From Triticum aestivum (Eukaryota > Streptophyta > Magnoliopsida > Poales > Poaceae), in assembly GCF_018294505.1 (NCBI RefSeq), contig NC_057795.1:233861035-233925034 (forward strand): a DNA stretch of 64,000 nt, written 5' to 3'. Both the position numbers and the translations under genes were made by a program. Position 1 is the first letter of the stretch; each line of letters opens with the position of its first letter. The notes below the pieces were generated by a model. The model saw only the letters and a program-made list of their open reading frames with translations. It searched no databases and had not been told where the DNA came from. This document shows positions 32,525-44,639 of the stretch, piece by piece.

Positions 32525-33000
32525 AATCTCCAAAACATTTTAACATATGAAACGTGTGCCTCGTCCATAGCTTTTCGACGGTATATTACACGCCTTGTTT
32601 CGACAAACGCTTAAAAAACTGGAGCGAAAACAGTATCGAAAATTTGAATTTTTTTGATAAACAGAATTCCGCAATTTAGTAAATTTGGAACTGCTTTTAA
32701 AGAGTAAGAAATTAGAGAAAAAATATATATGAAAAAGATGCGCCTTGATGATATCTATCCAACTTTGTATCATTTGCTTCATTCCGACGAGCGGTTTAGA
32801 AAAAAACGCAACAAAACGCTCGCTGCCACTCGTTGTGGGCCCCACCATTTTCAAAACTGCTCTTAAACCGTGAGGAATCTCAAAAGGTGTTCAACATGGT
32901 GAAGTTGCGCCTAATGCATAGCTTTTCAACGGTATATTAGACGCCTCGTTCCAATAAACTGTTAAAAAACTAGAGAGAAAACATTACAGAAAAAACAATG
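32525..33000. repeat. Subterminal repeats of the MULE-like element, right of B
   Basis: Two or more units containing AACTGCTTTTAAAGAGTAAG / AACTGCTCTTAAACCGTGAG, GTTGCGCCTAATGCATAGC and TTCAACGGTATATTAGACGCCTCG repeat with a period of roughly 200 bp. They continue the repeats left of B. Confidence 0.75.
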
Positions 33001-33139
33001 CATGCAGTTTTTTTCGACTGGAAGTTCACTCGTGTGAGTACTGCAGCACACTTGGTTCAAACAATGACGTGCACTTGCATTGAGAGTGCAGTGCGGAGGT
33101 GTTATTAGAATAGTTATTCTGCTAATACTATGCCTACAA

Positions 33140-36100
33140 TACCCTGAAGATGCCTGGGCCGCTCGGAATCATCTCTATCCCATCGGATGAGAAGGACACA
33201 ATCATTAGCGTAGATAAGATGTACTGGGACGCGGTCGCGGTAGAGGTAACGGCAGCAGTAGTTCCCATCAAGGAAAGCAGAGGAAAGAAGAAGGATAGTA
33301 GGGACACCGGCAAGGAACCCGGGAAGCGCGCCTCTTCAGATTGCGCTAAGCCTGTTGATGATTTGCCGGAGAGTTTGATAGCGAAGGGACCAAGGTTTCT
33401 GCTCCAAAAGTGAAGAAGGTCCCGACAGGGCTGGCTGGCATTGTGGTACCTTTACCATCAGTGCCACCCTCGATGACAAATAGGAAAGCACGCTCGTTGC
33501 CTTCTCGCATGCAAATATCAATGTGTTTGCATGGCAACCATCTGATATCCTCAGTGTTCCCAGGGAGGTAATCGAGCACCACCTTGTTGTCTGCCCACAC
33601 GCCAGACCTGTTAAACAGAAAGTCCATAAGCAGACCTTGGAGAGGCAACAGTTTATTGCAGAAGAGATCAAGAAGCTTGAGGCAGCTCGTTTGGTGAGAG
33701 GAGTGCTACATCCCACTTGGCTAGCAAACCCAGTGGTAGTCCGAATGGCTAACGGGAAGTGGAGGCTTTGCATAGATTTCAGAGATGTCAACAAAGCTTG
33801 TCCTAAGAGCCGTTTCCCTGTCGCGCATCGATCAGATTGTGGATTCCACTTCAGGTTGCGATTTGCTTTCCTTCCTGCATGCGTGTTCAGGATATGACCA
33901 GATCTTCATGTCCAAGGAAGACGAAGAGAAGACCTCGTTCATCACCCCATGTGGTACGTACTACTTTATCTGCATGCCATTCAGATTAAAGAGCGTCGGG
34001 TCCACTTTTGCAAGGGCAGTCCAGATTGGTTTTGAACCTCGGCTGCACAGAAACATTGAAGCTTATATGGATGACATTGTGGTCAAAACCAAGGACAAAG
34101 CAACTCTTATCCAGGATTTGGAGGAGACATTTGCAAATCTGCACAAGATCAACTTGAAGCTCAACCCAGAGAAGTGCGTGTTTGGCGTTCCCTCCGGCAA
34201 GCTTCTTGGGTTCTATGTGTCCCATAGGGAGATCGAAGCTAATCCTGACAAGATCAAGGCCACTGAGCAGATCCAAGCACCAAGGGCAATTAAAGATGTG
34301 AGGCGCCCGACAGGATGCGTGGCCGCGTTAAGCAGATTCATTTCCAAGTCTGTCGAGCGCACCCTACCGTTCTTCAAAATCTTGAAGAAGCCAGGGCCCA
34401 TGAAGTGGACCCCGGAAGCAGATGCATCCCTGCAAGAGTTGAAGGAATATATATCTTTTGGGCCTACCATGGTTGCCCCCAAACCACAGGAGCCGTTGTT
34501 GCTGTACTTGGCAACAACCAACCAAGTGGTTAGCGTGCCTTGGTGGCACAGTGGGAAGTGGACGCGGCAGAGAAAAGGCAGGGCCCGGCAGAGTCAAGTG
34601 GAGATCAAGATAGAAGTGAGCAAGGCAGCGTTGACAACCCCAAGGAGACGACAAGTGACAAAGTGGTGCAGTGCTCAGTGTACTTTGCCGGCTCCCTGTT
34701 GTAGGGGGCTCGATCGAGGTACTCTGGCGTGTAATAATTGATCTTTGGTCTCATCATGGCCTCAAAAAAACTACGCCACTACTTTCAAGCCCATGAGATT
34801 ACGGTTGTCACATGCTTCCCGTTGCAAAGGATACTCCGGAACCCTCAGGCTATTGGCAGAATAGTGGAATAGGCTTTGGAGGTGTCCAGTTTCAATCTGA
34901 AGTTTGAGAGCACATCAACAATCCAGAGCAGGGCATTGGCAGAGTTTATTGCATAATGGACGCCAATGCCTGATGAGGAACTGATAGAGACAGTTACCCC
35001 CGGCAAGGAGGCACCCCAAGAATGGATCATGTATTTTGATGGTGCTTTTTCCCTGCAAGGTGAAGGGGCTAGCGTGCTTATTGTCACACCCTCAAGGGAG
35101 CACTTGAAGTACATCATCCAAATGCATTTTGCCCGGGAAGAGGCTACAAACAATACAACAGAGTATGAAGGGATCCTTGTCGGGCTCAAAATTGTTGCAG
35201 AATTGGGAATTAAGAAGCTGATTAGTCGAGGAGATTCACATCTTGTGATGAGACAAAGTCAACAAAGATTTTCAAAGTCCATTGATGGAGGCATACGTCG
35301 AGGAAATGAGAAGATTGGAGGAGCACTTTGAAGGATTGCAAACAGAGCATATACCCCGTACGGAAAACAACATAGCTGATCATCTGTCAAAGTGTGTTGC
35401 GCAAAAGCTTCCTGTGGAACCAGGAACTTTTGTTCTCTGTCTAACTCAGCCCTCCGTATCCCCAGCAACGATGGCCAGGAAAGAGGAGAAAGATGGACTC
35501 CGGTAAGCCTCTCTCGGTAGAGCCTCATGCTCCTGGCAGGGACCCTATCTGAAACTCACAACTTGCCGGCCCGCACTGTCCTGCCGGGACCACGGTCCCC
35601 GCAGATGAGGAGTGCGCCCTTGCAGTTGAGGAGGTGCCGCTAGTCCTCGTTGCCGAGCCTCAGGCTCTAACTTGGGCAAGGCACATAGTCCACTTTCTCC
35701 AAACCGGAGAACTCCCCAATGACCAAGATGAGGCTGAAAGAGTTGCCCAGAGGGCCAGTGTACCAGTTTGTCGATGACACTCTGTACAGAAGGAGGCCCA
35801 ACTGTGTGAAATTGAAGTGCATCTGTCGGGAAGAAGGAAATGAACTGCTAGCTGAAAGTACACAGAGGCATGTGTGGCTCCCACATTGGATCAAGGGCAT
35901 TAGTTGGGAAAGCCTTCCGTCAAGGATTCTATTGGCCCATAGCCCTCCAAGATGCGGTCGAGCTAGTCAAGAAATGTGAAGCCTGCCAGTTCCATTCCAA
36001 GAATATCCACCTTCCTGCCCAAGCTCTATAGACAATCCCTTTATCATGGCCATTTTCAGTCTGGGGGCTCGATATCCTCACCCCCTTCCCCCGAGCAATC

Positions 36101-36890
36101 GGGGGCTTTGAATTCTTGTTCGTTGCCATCGAAAAGTTTACAAAGTGGCCAGAAGTGACTCCCGTGAGAAAGGTGACTGCTCAATCAGCTATCAAATTCT
36201 TGAAAGAACTAGTGTGCCATTTTGGAGTTCCCACAAGGATCATCACCGACAATGGTACCTAGTTCACGAGCCGCGCCTTCGCGCAATATGTTTGCACCCT
36301 CAGAAGCAAGATCTCATTCGCCTATGTGCCTCATGCCATAAGAAATGGACAAGCTGAAAGGGCGAATGCTGAAGTGTTGCATGGCCTCAAAACAAGAACC
36401 TTTGATACGCTGAAGAAGCACGGCAGGCGGTGGATCGATGAGCTGACGGTAGTCCTCTGGTCCCTCAAAACGACACCGAATCGGGCTACTTGGTAGACTC
36501 CATTTTCCCTAGTCTATGGGGTAGAAGCAGTTATCCTCACGGAACTCATTTACTAGTCGCCTCGAGTGCTAGCCTATGATGAAATAGCGCAAGACCAGCA
36601 TTGGCGTGATGATATTGTGCTACTCGAGGAGAACCGTCTCCGGGCTGCTACGCATGCTGCACGGTATCAGCAAGCCCTACGTCGCTATCATAGCAGCAGG
36701 GTTCATGACCGGTGTTTTGAGGAAGGTGACCTTGTCCTTAGGCACGTTCAGTCGGCCAAGGGTACAAACAAGTTGATGCCAAAGAGGGAAGGCCCTTATC
36801 GGGTAGTACGAGTCACCAGACCTGGCGCAGTCCATCTGGATACCGGAGATGGCATTCAATTGCAAAACTCATGGAATATTTAGCATCTTT
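33140..36890 (+). pseudogene. Ty3/gypsy (Tat-like) pol remnant: RT, RNase H, integrase
   Basis: Starts just after the protease region (KMPGPLGIISI-like at 33150). Reverse transcriptase: VPREVIEHHL, NPVVVRMANGKWRLCIDF, then after a frameshift near 33822 IDQIVDSTSGCDLLSFLHAC and the active-site YMDDIVVKTKD at about 34065. RNase H: QEWIMYFDGAFSLQGEGASV and NNTTEYEGILVGL near 35020-35190. Integrase: CEACQFH zinc half, WGLDILTPFP, TDNGT and NGQAERAN, the Asp-Asp-Glu core, between about 35970 and 36370. Several stops and frameshifts (near 34930, 35857, 36262, 36496) make it dead. The AHEITVVTCFP stretch before RNase H is typical of the Tat lineage. Gag and the 5' LTR are missing. Confidence 0.9.
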
Positions 36891-39217
36891 GCAAGTTCTA
36901 CCCATAAGGCGCGGCTGTCAAGCCCTGCCCGGCAGCCACCCATTTGTACAGGCCTTCCCTCAGTTGCATGTAACCTCTTGTACAACGCCAGGGCGATGGA
37001 CCCTATGCAAGAGAAAATAAACGAAGCGCAGGGGGGCCCCTGACCAACTCACATGCATGCATAAGCATTCCATGAGCATTTGCATAAGCATTTCATGACC
37101 ATCTTCATATGCATATAGATAGGATTGCATCCTGCATAATTCTCATCTACATAAAGTTACAGGTTCCTCTCGTGGACTTGGGTTTTACAGGAAGATGAGA
37201 AGATGAACCAGCGCTGCGATCCCCAGCAAGCCAAACAGATAAGTTCTACCTCTTATCCATAAGTGTTCTGTAAGCTGAGACTTGTGCATAGGAAAACTTC
37301 ACCACTCTTCGAATCTTGGGTGCTCCTACCTTTGGCCAGAACATTGCTTTAGCCTAGGTGGTCGTAGTGGCCTTTTGCTGAGAAAGAGTTGGCGGGGGGC
37401 TGGCCCTCTACTTTTTTCCCAGTAGACTCTAGTCCCCGGCAACAAAGTGGGAAAGGGGTACCGGTAGGATAGCATGCCGGGAAAAACTTGTTTGTTTAAC
37501 TAAAGAGGCACCTCACCTCTGCATGGACTTACACATGCACAAGTTCCTTACAAGGCTTGTCTTTTTCATTAATATGCAATTCATACAAGTACAAGCTTAC
37601 AGAACACATGCGTGGACTCGAGTGGTTACATTATTTGAATTAAAATTTGGCAACTGCCTACAAGTTTAAGATTGAAAAAAGATAAGTGCTCCGTGATGCA
37701 TTTAACCCTGTCTATCTCCTTCAAGGAAGGGTCAAAGGAGCTGGTGGCGAACCCAGATGGGATTGGTGCCTCCCCAGGATCAGGATGGCGCCGCTTCTCG
37801 GTAAGGAGGAAGAAACCACGGGGGGGGGGGGGGGGAACGCGGATGGTGACACTGCCAGAGGACCAGATGAAAGACACGGAGTCACCGGCAAACACGACTC
37901 GTCAGAACGGTCGCCCCTGTTCTTCATGCGTCGTGGGTTGCCACAGCCGTCTGCGTCGCTACCACCCGAATACCTCAGATTGTCAGCCACACCGAATGCC
38001 GTGCTCTCTGGCTTACCCCACAGAGAGCATGGTCATTCCCAATGGCCCTGACGTCAGAAATCGCTGCACGTTTTGAAGACGTGTATGAAGACTAGAAGCC
38101 CTCCTCCACAAACAGAGGGTGACGCCTGGAGGAGCCAAATCCGCCCTCACCAATAGTATACCTCCCCCAAGGCTCTTCCTCAGCGTCGCGTGGGAGCGAA
38201 TAATGGGGAGCGACCGACTACCATGCCCCGCGCTCGCCGTGGGCCTTGGCATGGTGTCGTTCGCATCCCTTCCCACCAGAATCAAGGCTACGGGTGGCTG
38301 GACGACAAGCGCGCCGGAGTCGCCACCTCCGGTGTTACCGGCGCGCCGCCTGAATATCCTCACAACCACGAAGAGTTCTAAGCTAAAGTCCAGGGGCCAG
38401 TCCCGAGCTCCCCCTTCCAGCATAACCAAGACAAAGCAAGGAAGAGGAGAAGAAGAGGACGGATGAATGCCTCCACTCCTCCCCCGCTCTTCATTTTATA
38501 GGTAGGCGGGGGGCTGGGGGCTGGTTCCACGACGGGTAACCACCGCCCTCCTCCACCAATTCAAGAAAGCCGGGCCCTTGCCATTATACTTTCCCGCACC
38601 ACGCGCCTCTGTTACACCCGCGTGATGCATGTAGGATACGTGGCTAAGTATAAGGGCATGGTGGAAAGAGTGAATTGGTGGTTTCTACCCCGTGCGTTAA
38701 AGTTGGTCACGGTCCATCACAAGGATGACCCCACCACAATTGGCTTTACACGACACGCAGGAAAACCGGAAACTGGCCTGGACCCAAGATTAATGAAGAA
38801 GAAAAGAAGGCAAGAGGAGGCTAACCTCTTCAGCACCCCTGCCTGTGCACTTATCAGCGCCTACCCCGACGATGCCCGGCAGTGCGATCAGGGCAGGCCC
38901 CGGGGGCTTCTATCGGTGCAACAGACCCTGGGTATGTTGCCCTGACTTTGCACAGGCACAGGAACAAGATCATGGCCTCAGACCAAGCCAGAATGCAAGA
39001 GATCAAGATCTTCAAAGGTCCAGCATGGAGAAAGAGGGGACCAAGATCAAGCCAGAGAAACCAGGTACAACCAGGAGAAGGACCTCCCTTGCCGGGCAAG
39101 AGGACTTGACAAGGGCAGGGCCAACCCCGGAAGGAAGCAACCGAAGCGTCCCAGCAGGGCCTGTCGGGACTCGCAGGGGCAAGGAACACGTCATCAACCG
39201 CCCCTCCCACGACCCAT
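36891..39217 (+). other. 3' non-coding region of the Tat-like element
   Basis: Long post-integrase sequence with no recognisable gene, as usual for Tat-lineage elements. It includes a run of 16 G at 37820-37835 and GC-rich stretches with chance ORFs on both strands. Confidence 0.5.
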
Positions 39218-39838
39218 GTTGTAGATCAGTGCAGTGTCAAGCCGCGAAGTGATTAAGTGGCAGCCATTCGCCACATGGCTGCCCCTTTCTACCAGAAAAC
39301 CTACAGACGACACCCGTCCTATGACGTGTCGGACAAGCAGACATGCAGCTGGTAGAGTAAGCCCGGCAAGGCTTGTCGGGCAGACAATTTTTAATGTCGC
39401 ATTTAATGCGCCCTGTCAGCCTGTAGAGTTAGGTATGATAGCACTATTTGCTATCTAATCAGTGTCTAATGACTAATTTGCCAGTGTGGTGACCCCTTAA
39501 CCTATAAAAGGAGGCCCATGGCAATCGTACAAGGGGTTAGAGGGTTGGAAAAGTTGATCAGGCCCTCGCGAGGCTAGATGCCCATATGTACCATAGGCCA
39601 CTGCCGCCTCTGCCGGGCAAGTGTACTACGTTCCACCACCACTCTCCCACCAACAATCCACCAAAGCAGGAGTAGGGTTTTATGCATCACGGCATCCCGA
39701 ACCTGGGTAAAATTGCTCGTGTGTTACTTGCCGCACTGCCCCCATGCTCCGCTGCTCTTTGTGCAACGCGACGTCCCCCCTACAGAACCAGCAAGGGGCC
39801 GTTTGGTCCCATAGGTGGTTGTGGTTTACTGTGACAAA
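39218..39838 (+). repeat. Probable 3' LTR of the Tat-like element
   Basis: Contains a good LTR-type promoter, CCTATAAAAGGAGGCCCATG at 39501-39520. It is bounded by plausible TGTTGTAGATCAG (39218) and GTGACAAACA ends. No second LTR is in the window for comparison, so both borders are approximate. The Athila-like element E begins right after it. Confidence 0.45.
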
Positions 39839-40019
39839 CAGCAAGAAAAACAAAATAAAATGATATTCCAAGGATAGCCACATGATGTGAAGAAGAAAAA
39901 ACTTAGGCTCAACCGATACTAACCGATAATTGTTGATGAAGAAAGGTGGGATGCCCACCGGGGCATCCCCAAGCTTAGATGCTTGAGACTTCTTGGAATA
40001 TTAACTTGGGATGCCTTGG

Positions 40020-41093
40020 TGATACGTCTCCAATGTATCTACTTTTCCAAACTCTTTTGCTCTTGTTTTGGACTCTAATTTGCATTATTTGAATGGAACT
40101 AACCCGGACTAATGTTGTTTTCAGCAGAATTGCCATGGTGTTATTTTTGTGTAGAAATAAAAGTTCTCAGAATGACCTGAAACTTCACGGAGATTTTTTT
40201 TGGAATAAATAAAAAATATTGGCGAAAGAATCAACCAGAGGGGACACCCACCCTGACCACAAGGGTGGAGGGCGCGCCCACCCCTTGGGGCGCGCCCTCT
40301 GGTCTTGTAGGTCCCACGAAGCTCCATCGACCTCAACTCCAACTCCATCTATTCACGTTTGGGGAGAAAAATCGGAGAGAAGGATTCATCGCATTTTACG
40401 GTACGGAGCCGTCGCCGCCTCCTGTTCTTCCTCGGGAGGGCAGATCTGGAGTCCGTTTTGGGCTCCGGAGAGGGGAAATCGTCGCCGTCGTCATCATCAA
40501 CCATCCTCCATCACCAATTTCTTGATGCTCACCACCGTGCGTGAGTAGTCCCATCGTAGGCTTGCTGGACAGTGATGGGTTGGATGAGATTTACCATGTA
40601 ATCGAGTTAGTTTTGTTAGGGTTTGATCTTTAGTATCCACTATTCTCTAAGATTGATGTTGTTATGACTTTGCTATGCTTAATGCTTGTCACTAGGGCCC
40701 GAGTGCCATGATTTCAGATCTAAACCTACTATGTTTTCATGAATATATGTGAGTTCTCGATCCTATCTTGCAAGTTATAGTCACCTACTACATTTTATGA
40801 TCCGGCAACCCCGGAGTGACAATAGTCGAGACACTTCCCGGTGATGACCATAGTTTGAGGAGTTCATGTATTCTTTAAGTATTAATTCTTTGGTCTAGTA
40901 CTCTATTAAAAGGAGGCCTTAATATCCCTTAGTTTGCAATACGACCCCACTGCCACGGGAGGGTAGGACAAAAGATGTCATGCAAGTTCTTTTCCATAAG
41001 CATGTATGACTATATTCGGAATATATGCCTACATTATATTGATGAATTGGAGCTAGTTTTGTGTCATCCTATGTTATAACTGTTGCATGATGA
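40020..41093 (+). repeat. 5' LTR of D, truncated
   Basis: Starts TGATACGTCTCCAATGTATC and is collinear with the first 1,076 bp of the 3' LTR up to TGTTGCATGATGA. The last 330 bp of the LTR, the primer site and the leader are deleted. It contains a perfect 12-bp inverted repeat GAGGGCGCGCCC / GGGCGCGCCCTC at 40268-40299. Confidence 0.92.
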
Positions 41094-42672
41094 GGGGAGG
41101 AAAGGAATTGCCATCTAGCTCTGCACTTGATTCACCTTCTGTTTTGAGTAAACTTGCGACACCTACACCTGCTATTGATTCTGATATGTCGCATGTTATT
41201 GATGATGCCACTTCTTCTATGCATGATGCTTATGATGATACTACTTCTTTGCTTGATAATACTGTGCCACTAGGTGAATTTCTTGATGAACAACTTGCTA
41301 GGGTTAGAGGGAATGAAATTACTGAAACTTATGATATTATTGAAACTGAAGATTATGATTCTCCCCCTAGATATGAATTGCCTGTTGTACCTGAGGGTTA
41401 TATTATGGATGAGGAAACTGCTAGAGACTTTCTTGCTTCTAATGATAGAGATGATCTTAAGAAATTGTTAGCTAAGCTAAAAGAAAAGTATTTGAATGCT
41501 AGAATGCAATATGATCGTAAGTGTGCTACTTAACCTATCTTTGTCACCGATAAGGATTATGAATTCTCTGTCGATCCTGATCTAATTACTTTGGTTGAAT
41601 CTGATCCTTTCTATGGTTATGAATCTGAAACAATTGTGGCACACCTTACTAAATTGAATGGTATAGCCACCCGATTTTGTAATGAGGAAAAAATTTGCTA
41701 TTACTATATTCTTAAGTTGTTTCCTTTCTCATTAAAGGGTGATGCTAAGTTATGGTTTAAATCCCTTGCTCCTGGTTGTGTGCGTAGTCCCCATGATATG
41801 ATTTACTACTTCTCTGCAAAATATTTTCCTGCTCATAAGAAACAAGCTGCCTTATAGGGAATATTTAACTTTGTGCAGATTGAAGAAGAGACTCTCCCAC
41901 AAGCTTGGGGGAGGCTTCTCCAATACTTAATGCTTTGCCTGATCATCCTCTCAAGAAAAATGAAATACTTGATATTTTTCATAATGGACTAACCGATGCT
42001 TCTAGAGACCACCTGGATAGTTGTGTTGGTTGTGGTTTCGGGGAAAGAACTGTTGAGCAAGCTGAATTGCTATTGAATAATATATCGAGTAATGATAATG
42101 ATTGGACACTTCCTGAGCCAACTCCTATGCCAACTCCGAAGAAAAGGGGTATTCTATTTCTCAGTCCTGAAGATATGCAAGAGGCAAAGAAATCTATGAA
42201 GAAAAAGGTATTAAACCTGAGGATGTTAAGAATTTGCCGCCTATTGAAGGAATACATGGTCTTGATAACCCGACACGGGGTAGTAGAGGTGAACTCTCTC
42301 TATAGATTTGATGAAGGTGACATTCCTCATAATAAGTCCGCTAGTCAATGCTTGGATGAGTTTGATAAATTTATTGTTAAACAAGAAAAATTTAATGCTT
42401 ATGTTAGTAGACAATTTCAATGTCATGCTTATATGGTTGAACACTTCAGTGACTATATGTCTAGAGTTAAAAATGATCTTAAGCTTATTAGTAAACATGA
42501 TTCCATGGTTACAACTCAAGTAGAACAAGTACTTACGGCACAAGATGATTTGCTCAATGAGTTGAATAGTAAGAATAATGATAATGTTGTTAGGGTTATG
42601 ACTAGAGGTGGTAAAATGACCCAGGAACCTCTGTATCCTGAGGGCCATCCTAAGAGAGTTGAGCAAGATTGA
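41087..42672 (+). pseudogene. Element D gag remnant
   Basis: The frame from 41087 encodes an acidic N-terminal region (GGKELPSSSALDSPSVLSKL, LDEQLARVRG). After one in-frame TAA at 41531 it continues with the Athila gag core: ESDPFYGYESETIVAHLTKL, LFPFSLKGDAKLWFKSLAPG and DMIYYFSAKYFP. A TAG at 41855 and a frameshift lead into VEQAELLLNNISSND and onward to 42672. The PFSLKGDAKLWF motif is the retrotransposon gag capsid signature. The N-terminus is lost with the deletion of the leader. Confidence 0.85.
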
Positions 42673-43835
42673 GATTTAATACTGATGCACCTAGTCCTTC
42701 TAATAAAAAGAAAAAGAATACTGATAGGACTTTGCATGCTTCTAGTGAACCGGTTATTGACACACCTGAGAATCCCAATGATATTTATATTTCTAATGCT
42801 GAGACACAATCTGGTGATGAACATGAACCCAGTGATAATGTTAATGATGATGTTCATGTTGATACTCAACCTAGTAATGATAATGATGTAGAGATTGAAC
42901 TGGTTGTTGATCTTGATAACCCACAATCGGGGAATCAACTTTATGATAAGAGATACTTTGTCTCTAGGAAACATGGTAAAGAAAGAGAACCATGGGTTCA
43001 GAAACCCATGCCTTTTCCTCCTAAGCCATCCAAGAAAAAAGATGATGATGATTTTGAGCGCTTTGCTGAAATGATTAGACCTATCTTTTTGCGTATGCAT
43101 TTGACTAATATGCTTAAAATGTCTCCTTATGCTAAGTATATGAAAGATATTGTTACAAATAATAGAAAGATATCAGGAGCTGAAATTTCCACCATGCTTG
43201 CTAATTATACTTTTAAGGGTGGAATACCAAAGAAACTAGGAGATCCAGGGGTACCAACTATACCATGCTCCATTAAAAGAAACTATGTTAAAACTGCTTT
43301 ATGTGATTTGGGAGCCGGTGTTAGTGTTATGCCTTTATCTTTATATCGTAGACTTGATTTGAATATGTTGACACGTACTGAAATCTCTTTGCAAATGGCT
43401 GATAAATCAACTGCTATACCCATCGGTATTTGTGAGGATGTGCATGTTGTGGTTGCAAACGTTTCTATCTTAATGGATTTTGTTATTCTTGATATACCCG
43501 AGGACGACAGTATGTCGATCATCCTTGGTAGACCCTTTTTGAATATTGTAGGGGCTGTTATTGATTGCACCAAGGGAAAAGTCACTTTTCATATCGATGG
43601 TAATAAGCATATAGTACACTTTCCGAAGAAACAACCTCAAGTTCATAGTATCAATTCTATAGGAACAATTTCAACTATTATTATTGGAGGTTTTGAATTC
43701 CCTCTCCCTACTTTCAAAAAGAAATATGATATTCTTATTGTTGGGGACAAGCATATCCCCATTGAGGTAACCAGTGTTATTTCAAAAATTCTCCGATTCC
43801 ATGTTATTCGAAAGAAGTTTGTTAATAAGACTTGA
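42669..43835 (+). CDS. Element D aspartic protease ORF (Athila type), 388 codons
   Basis: Open from 42669 to 43835 in a frame different from the end of gag. It has an acidic linker, then SKKKDDDDFERFAEMIRPIF and the protease core: VKTALCDLGAGVSVMPLSLY (DLGA replaces the usual D-T/S-G-A, a common Athila variant), TRTEISLQMADKSTAIPIG, and SMSIILGRPFLNIVGAVIDC (ILGRPFL flap-side motif). The domain is about 130 residues within residues 190-350. It would process gag. The frame is intact, though translation would need the broken gag upstream. Confidence 0.85.
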   Translation: MRFNTDAPSPSNKKKKNTDRTLHASSEPVIDTPENPNDIYISNAETQSGDEHEPSDNVNDDVHVDTQPSNDNDVEIELVVDLDNPQSGNQLYDKRYFVSRKHGKEREPWVQKPMPFPPKPSKKKDDDDFERFAEMIRPIFLRMHLTNMLKMSPYAKYMKDIVTNNRKISGAEISTMLANYTFKGGIPKKLGDPGVPTIPCSIKRNYVKTALCDLGAGVSVMPLSLYRRLDLNMLTRTEISLQMADKSTAIPIGICEDVHVVVANVSILMDFVILDIPEDDSMSIILGRPFLNIVGAVIDCTKGKVTFHIDGNKHIVHFPKKQPQVHSINSIGTISTIIIGGFEFPLPTFKKKYDILIVGDKHIPIEVTSVISKILRFHVIRKKFVNKT

Positions 43836-43984
43836 TCAACCTTGTTAATGAATTCCTTTTGATGAGCATGAGATGGATGAATTTAGAAGGCACAACTTTC
43901 TGTACCCAGCTGTTACTTTCTGTTATTTAGATAAAATAAAGAAAAATTGTATTATCTACCTTTTTTCTGAATTATCCGTCTAAT

Positions 43985-44215
43985 AAAAAATATCCTGAAA
44001 ATAAAAGTTCTCCAAATGCCCTGAAAATTTAGTATGATTTTTATAGAATATTTGAGAATTTCTGGCACTAAGAACACACCAGGGGGCTTCACCAATGGGC
44101 CACAAGGGTGGAGGGTGCGCCCTACCCCCTGGGGGCGCGCCCCTGTCTTTTGGGCCCCACGTGGGTCCCCTCCACTTATTCCAGCACCCACCCACTTTGT
44201 CTTCCTCCAGAAAAA
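43985..44215 (+). repeat. LTR-like GC-rich segment inside D
   Basis: CCTGAAAATAAAAGTTCTCC, then GGGCCACAAGGGTGGAGGGTGCGCCC, a GGGGGCGCGCCCC hairpin arm and GGGCCCCACGTGGGTCCCC closely mimic the order in D's LTR (40150-40330). It looks like part of a diverged LTR placed between protease and the 3' ORF. Confidence 0.6.
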
Positions 44216-44639
44216 ATCATCCCGTAGCTCAAACCCATGTTCTTACTCATTTTGCTGCCATTTTTTATCTCCTTGTGCAAAGCTCCATTTGCAAAACTGC
44301 TTTGGGGGATTGTTCTTTGGTATGTGACTCCTCCAATGGTCCAATTAGTTTTTGTTCTAGTGCTTTATTTATTGCAAATTTGTGCTGCTGTGATGACCCT
44401 ATTCTTGAGATTGCATGTCAACTTTATATGGTCCAAAGTTGTTTTGATGGATGATATAGCCTCTAGGCACTTGTAGGAGTAGTTGTTATAAATTTTGTTG
44501 AGTTTGATTCACTTTTATTTTGAGTCACTAAAGAAAATTCAGAAATTTTAACAGGAAGAAAATGGTCTAGGAAAATGTACCAAGGTAGTTCTTTGAGGAA
44601 GCAAGAACTGAGGCTCGCGATGCGTGAGCCGGACCTTGA

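Larger units (their letters stand above)
20507..33113. mobile_element. MULE-like DNA transposon carrying host gene fragment, split by element B
   Basis: Left end TAGGGTGAGTCTATTTTAAT AACACC (20507-20532). At the right, the complement of 33097-33113 reads CTATTCTAATAACACCTCC, so the ends share an inverted motif of about 17 bp; beyond that the right end differs and may be truncated. Inside are GC-rich exon-like blocks, an eEF2 gene fragment and long subterminal repeats, but no transposase. Without B the element is about 4.3 kb. Capture of host fragments is typical of Pack-MULEs. No flanking 9-bp duplication was found, so the class is inferred. Confidence 0.45.

Noticed and set aside
37672..38466. 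GC-rich ORFs of 90-138 codons in the 3' region of the Tat-like element
   Set aside because: Both strands are open and no domain is seen; the 16-G run makes frames unreliable.
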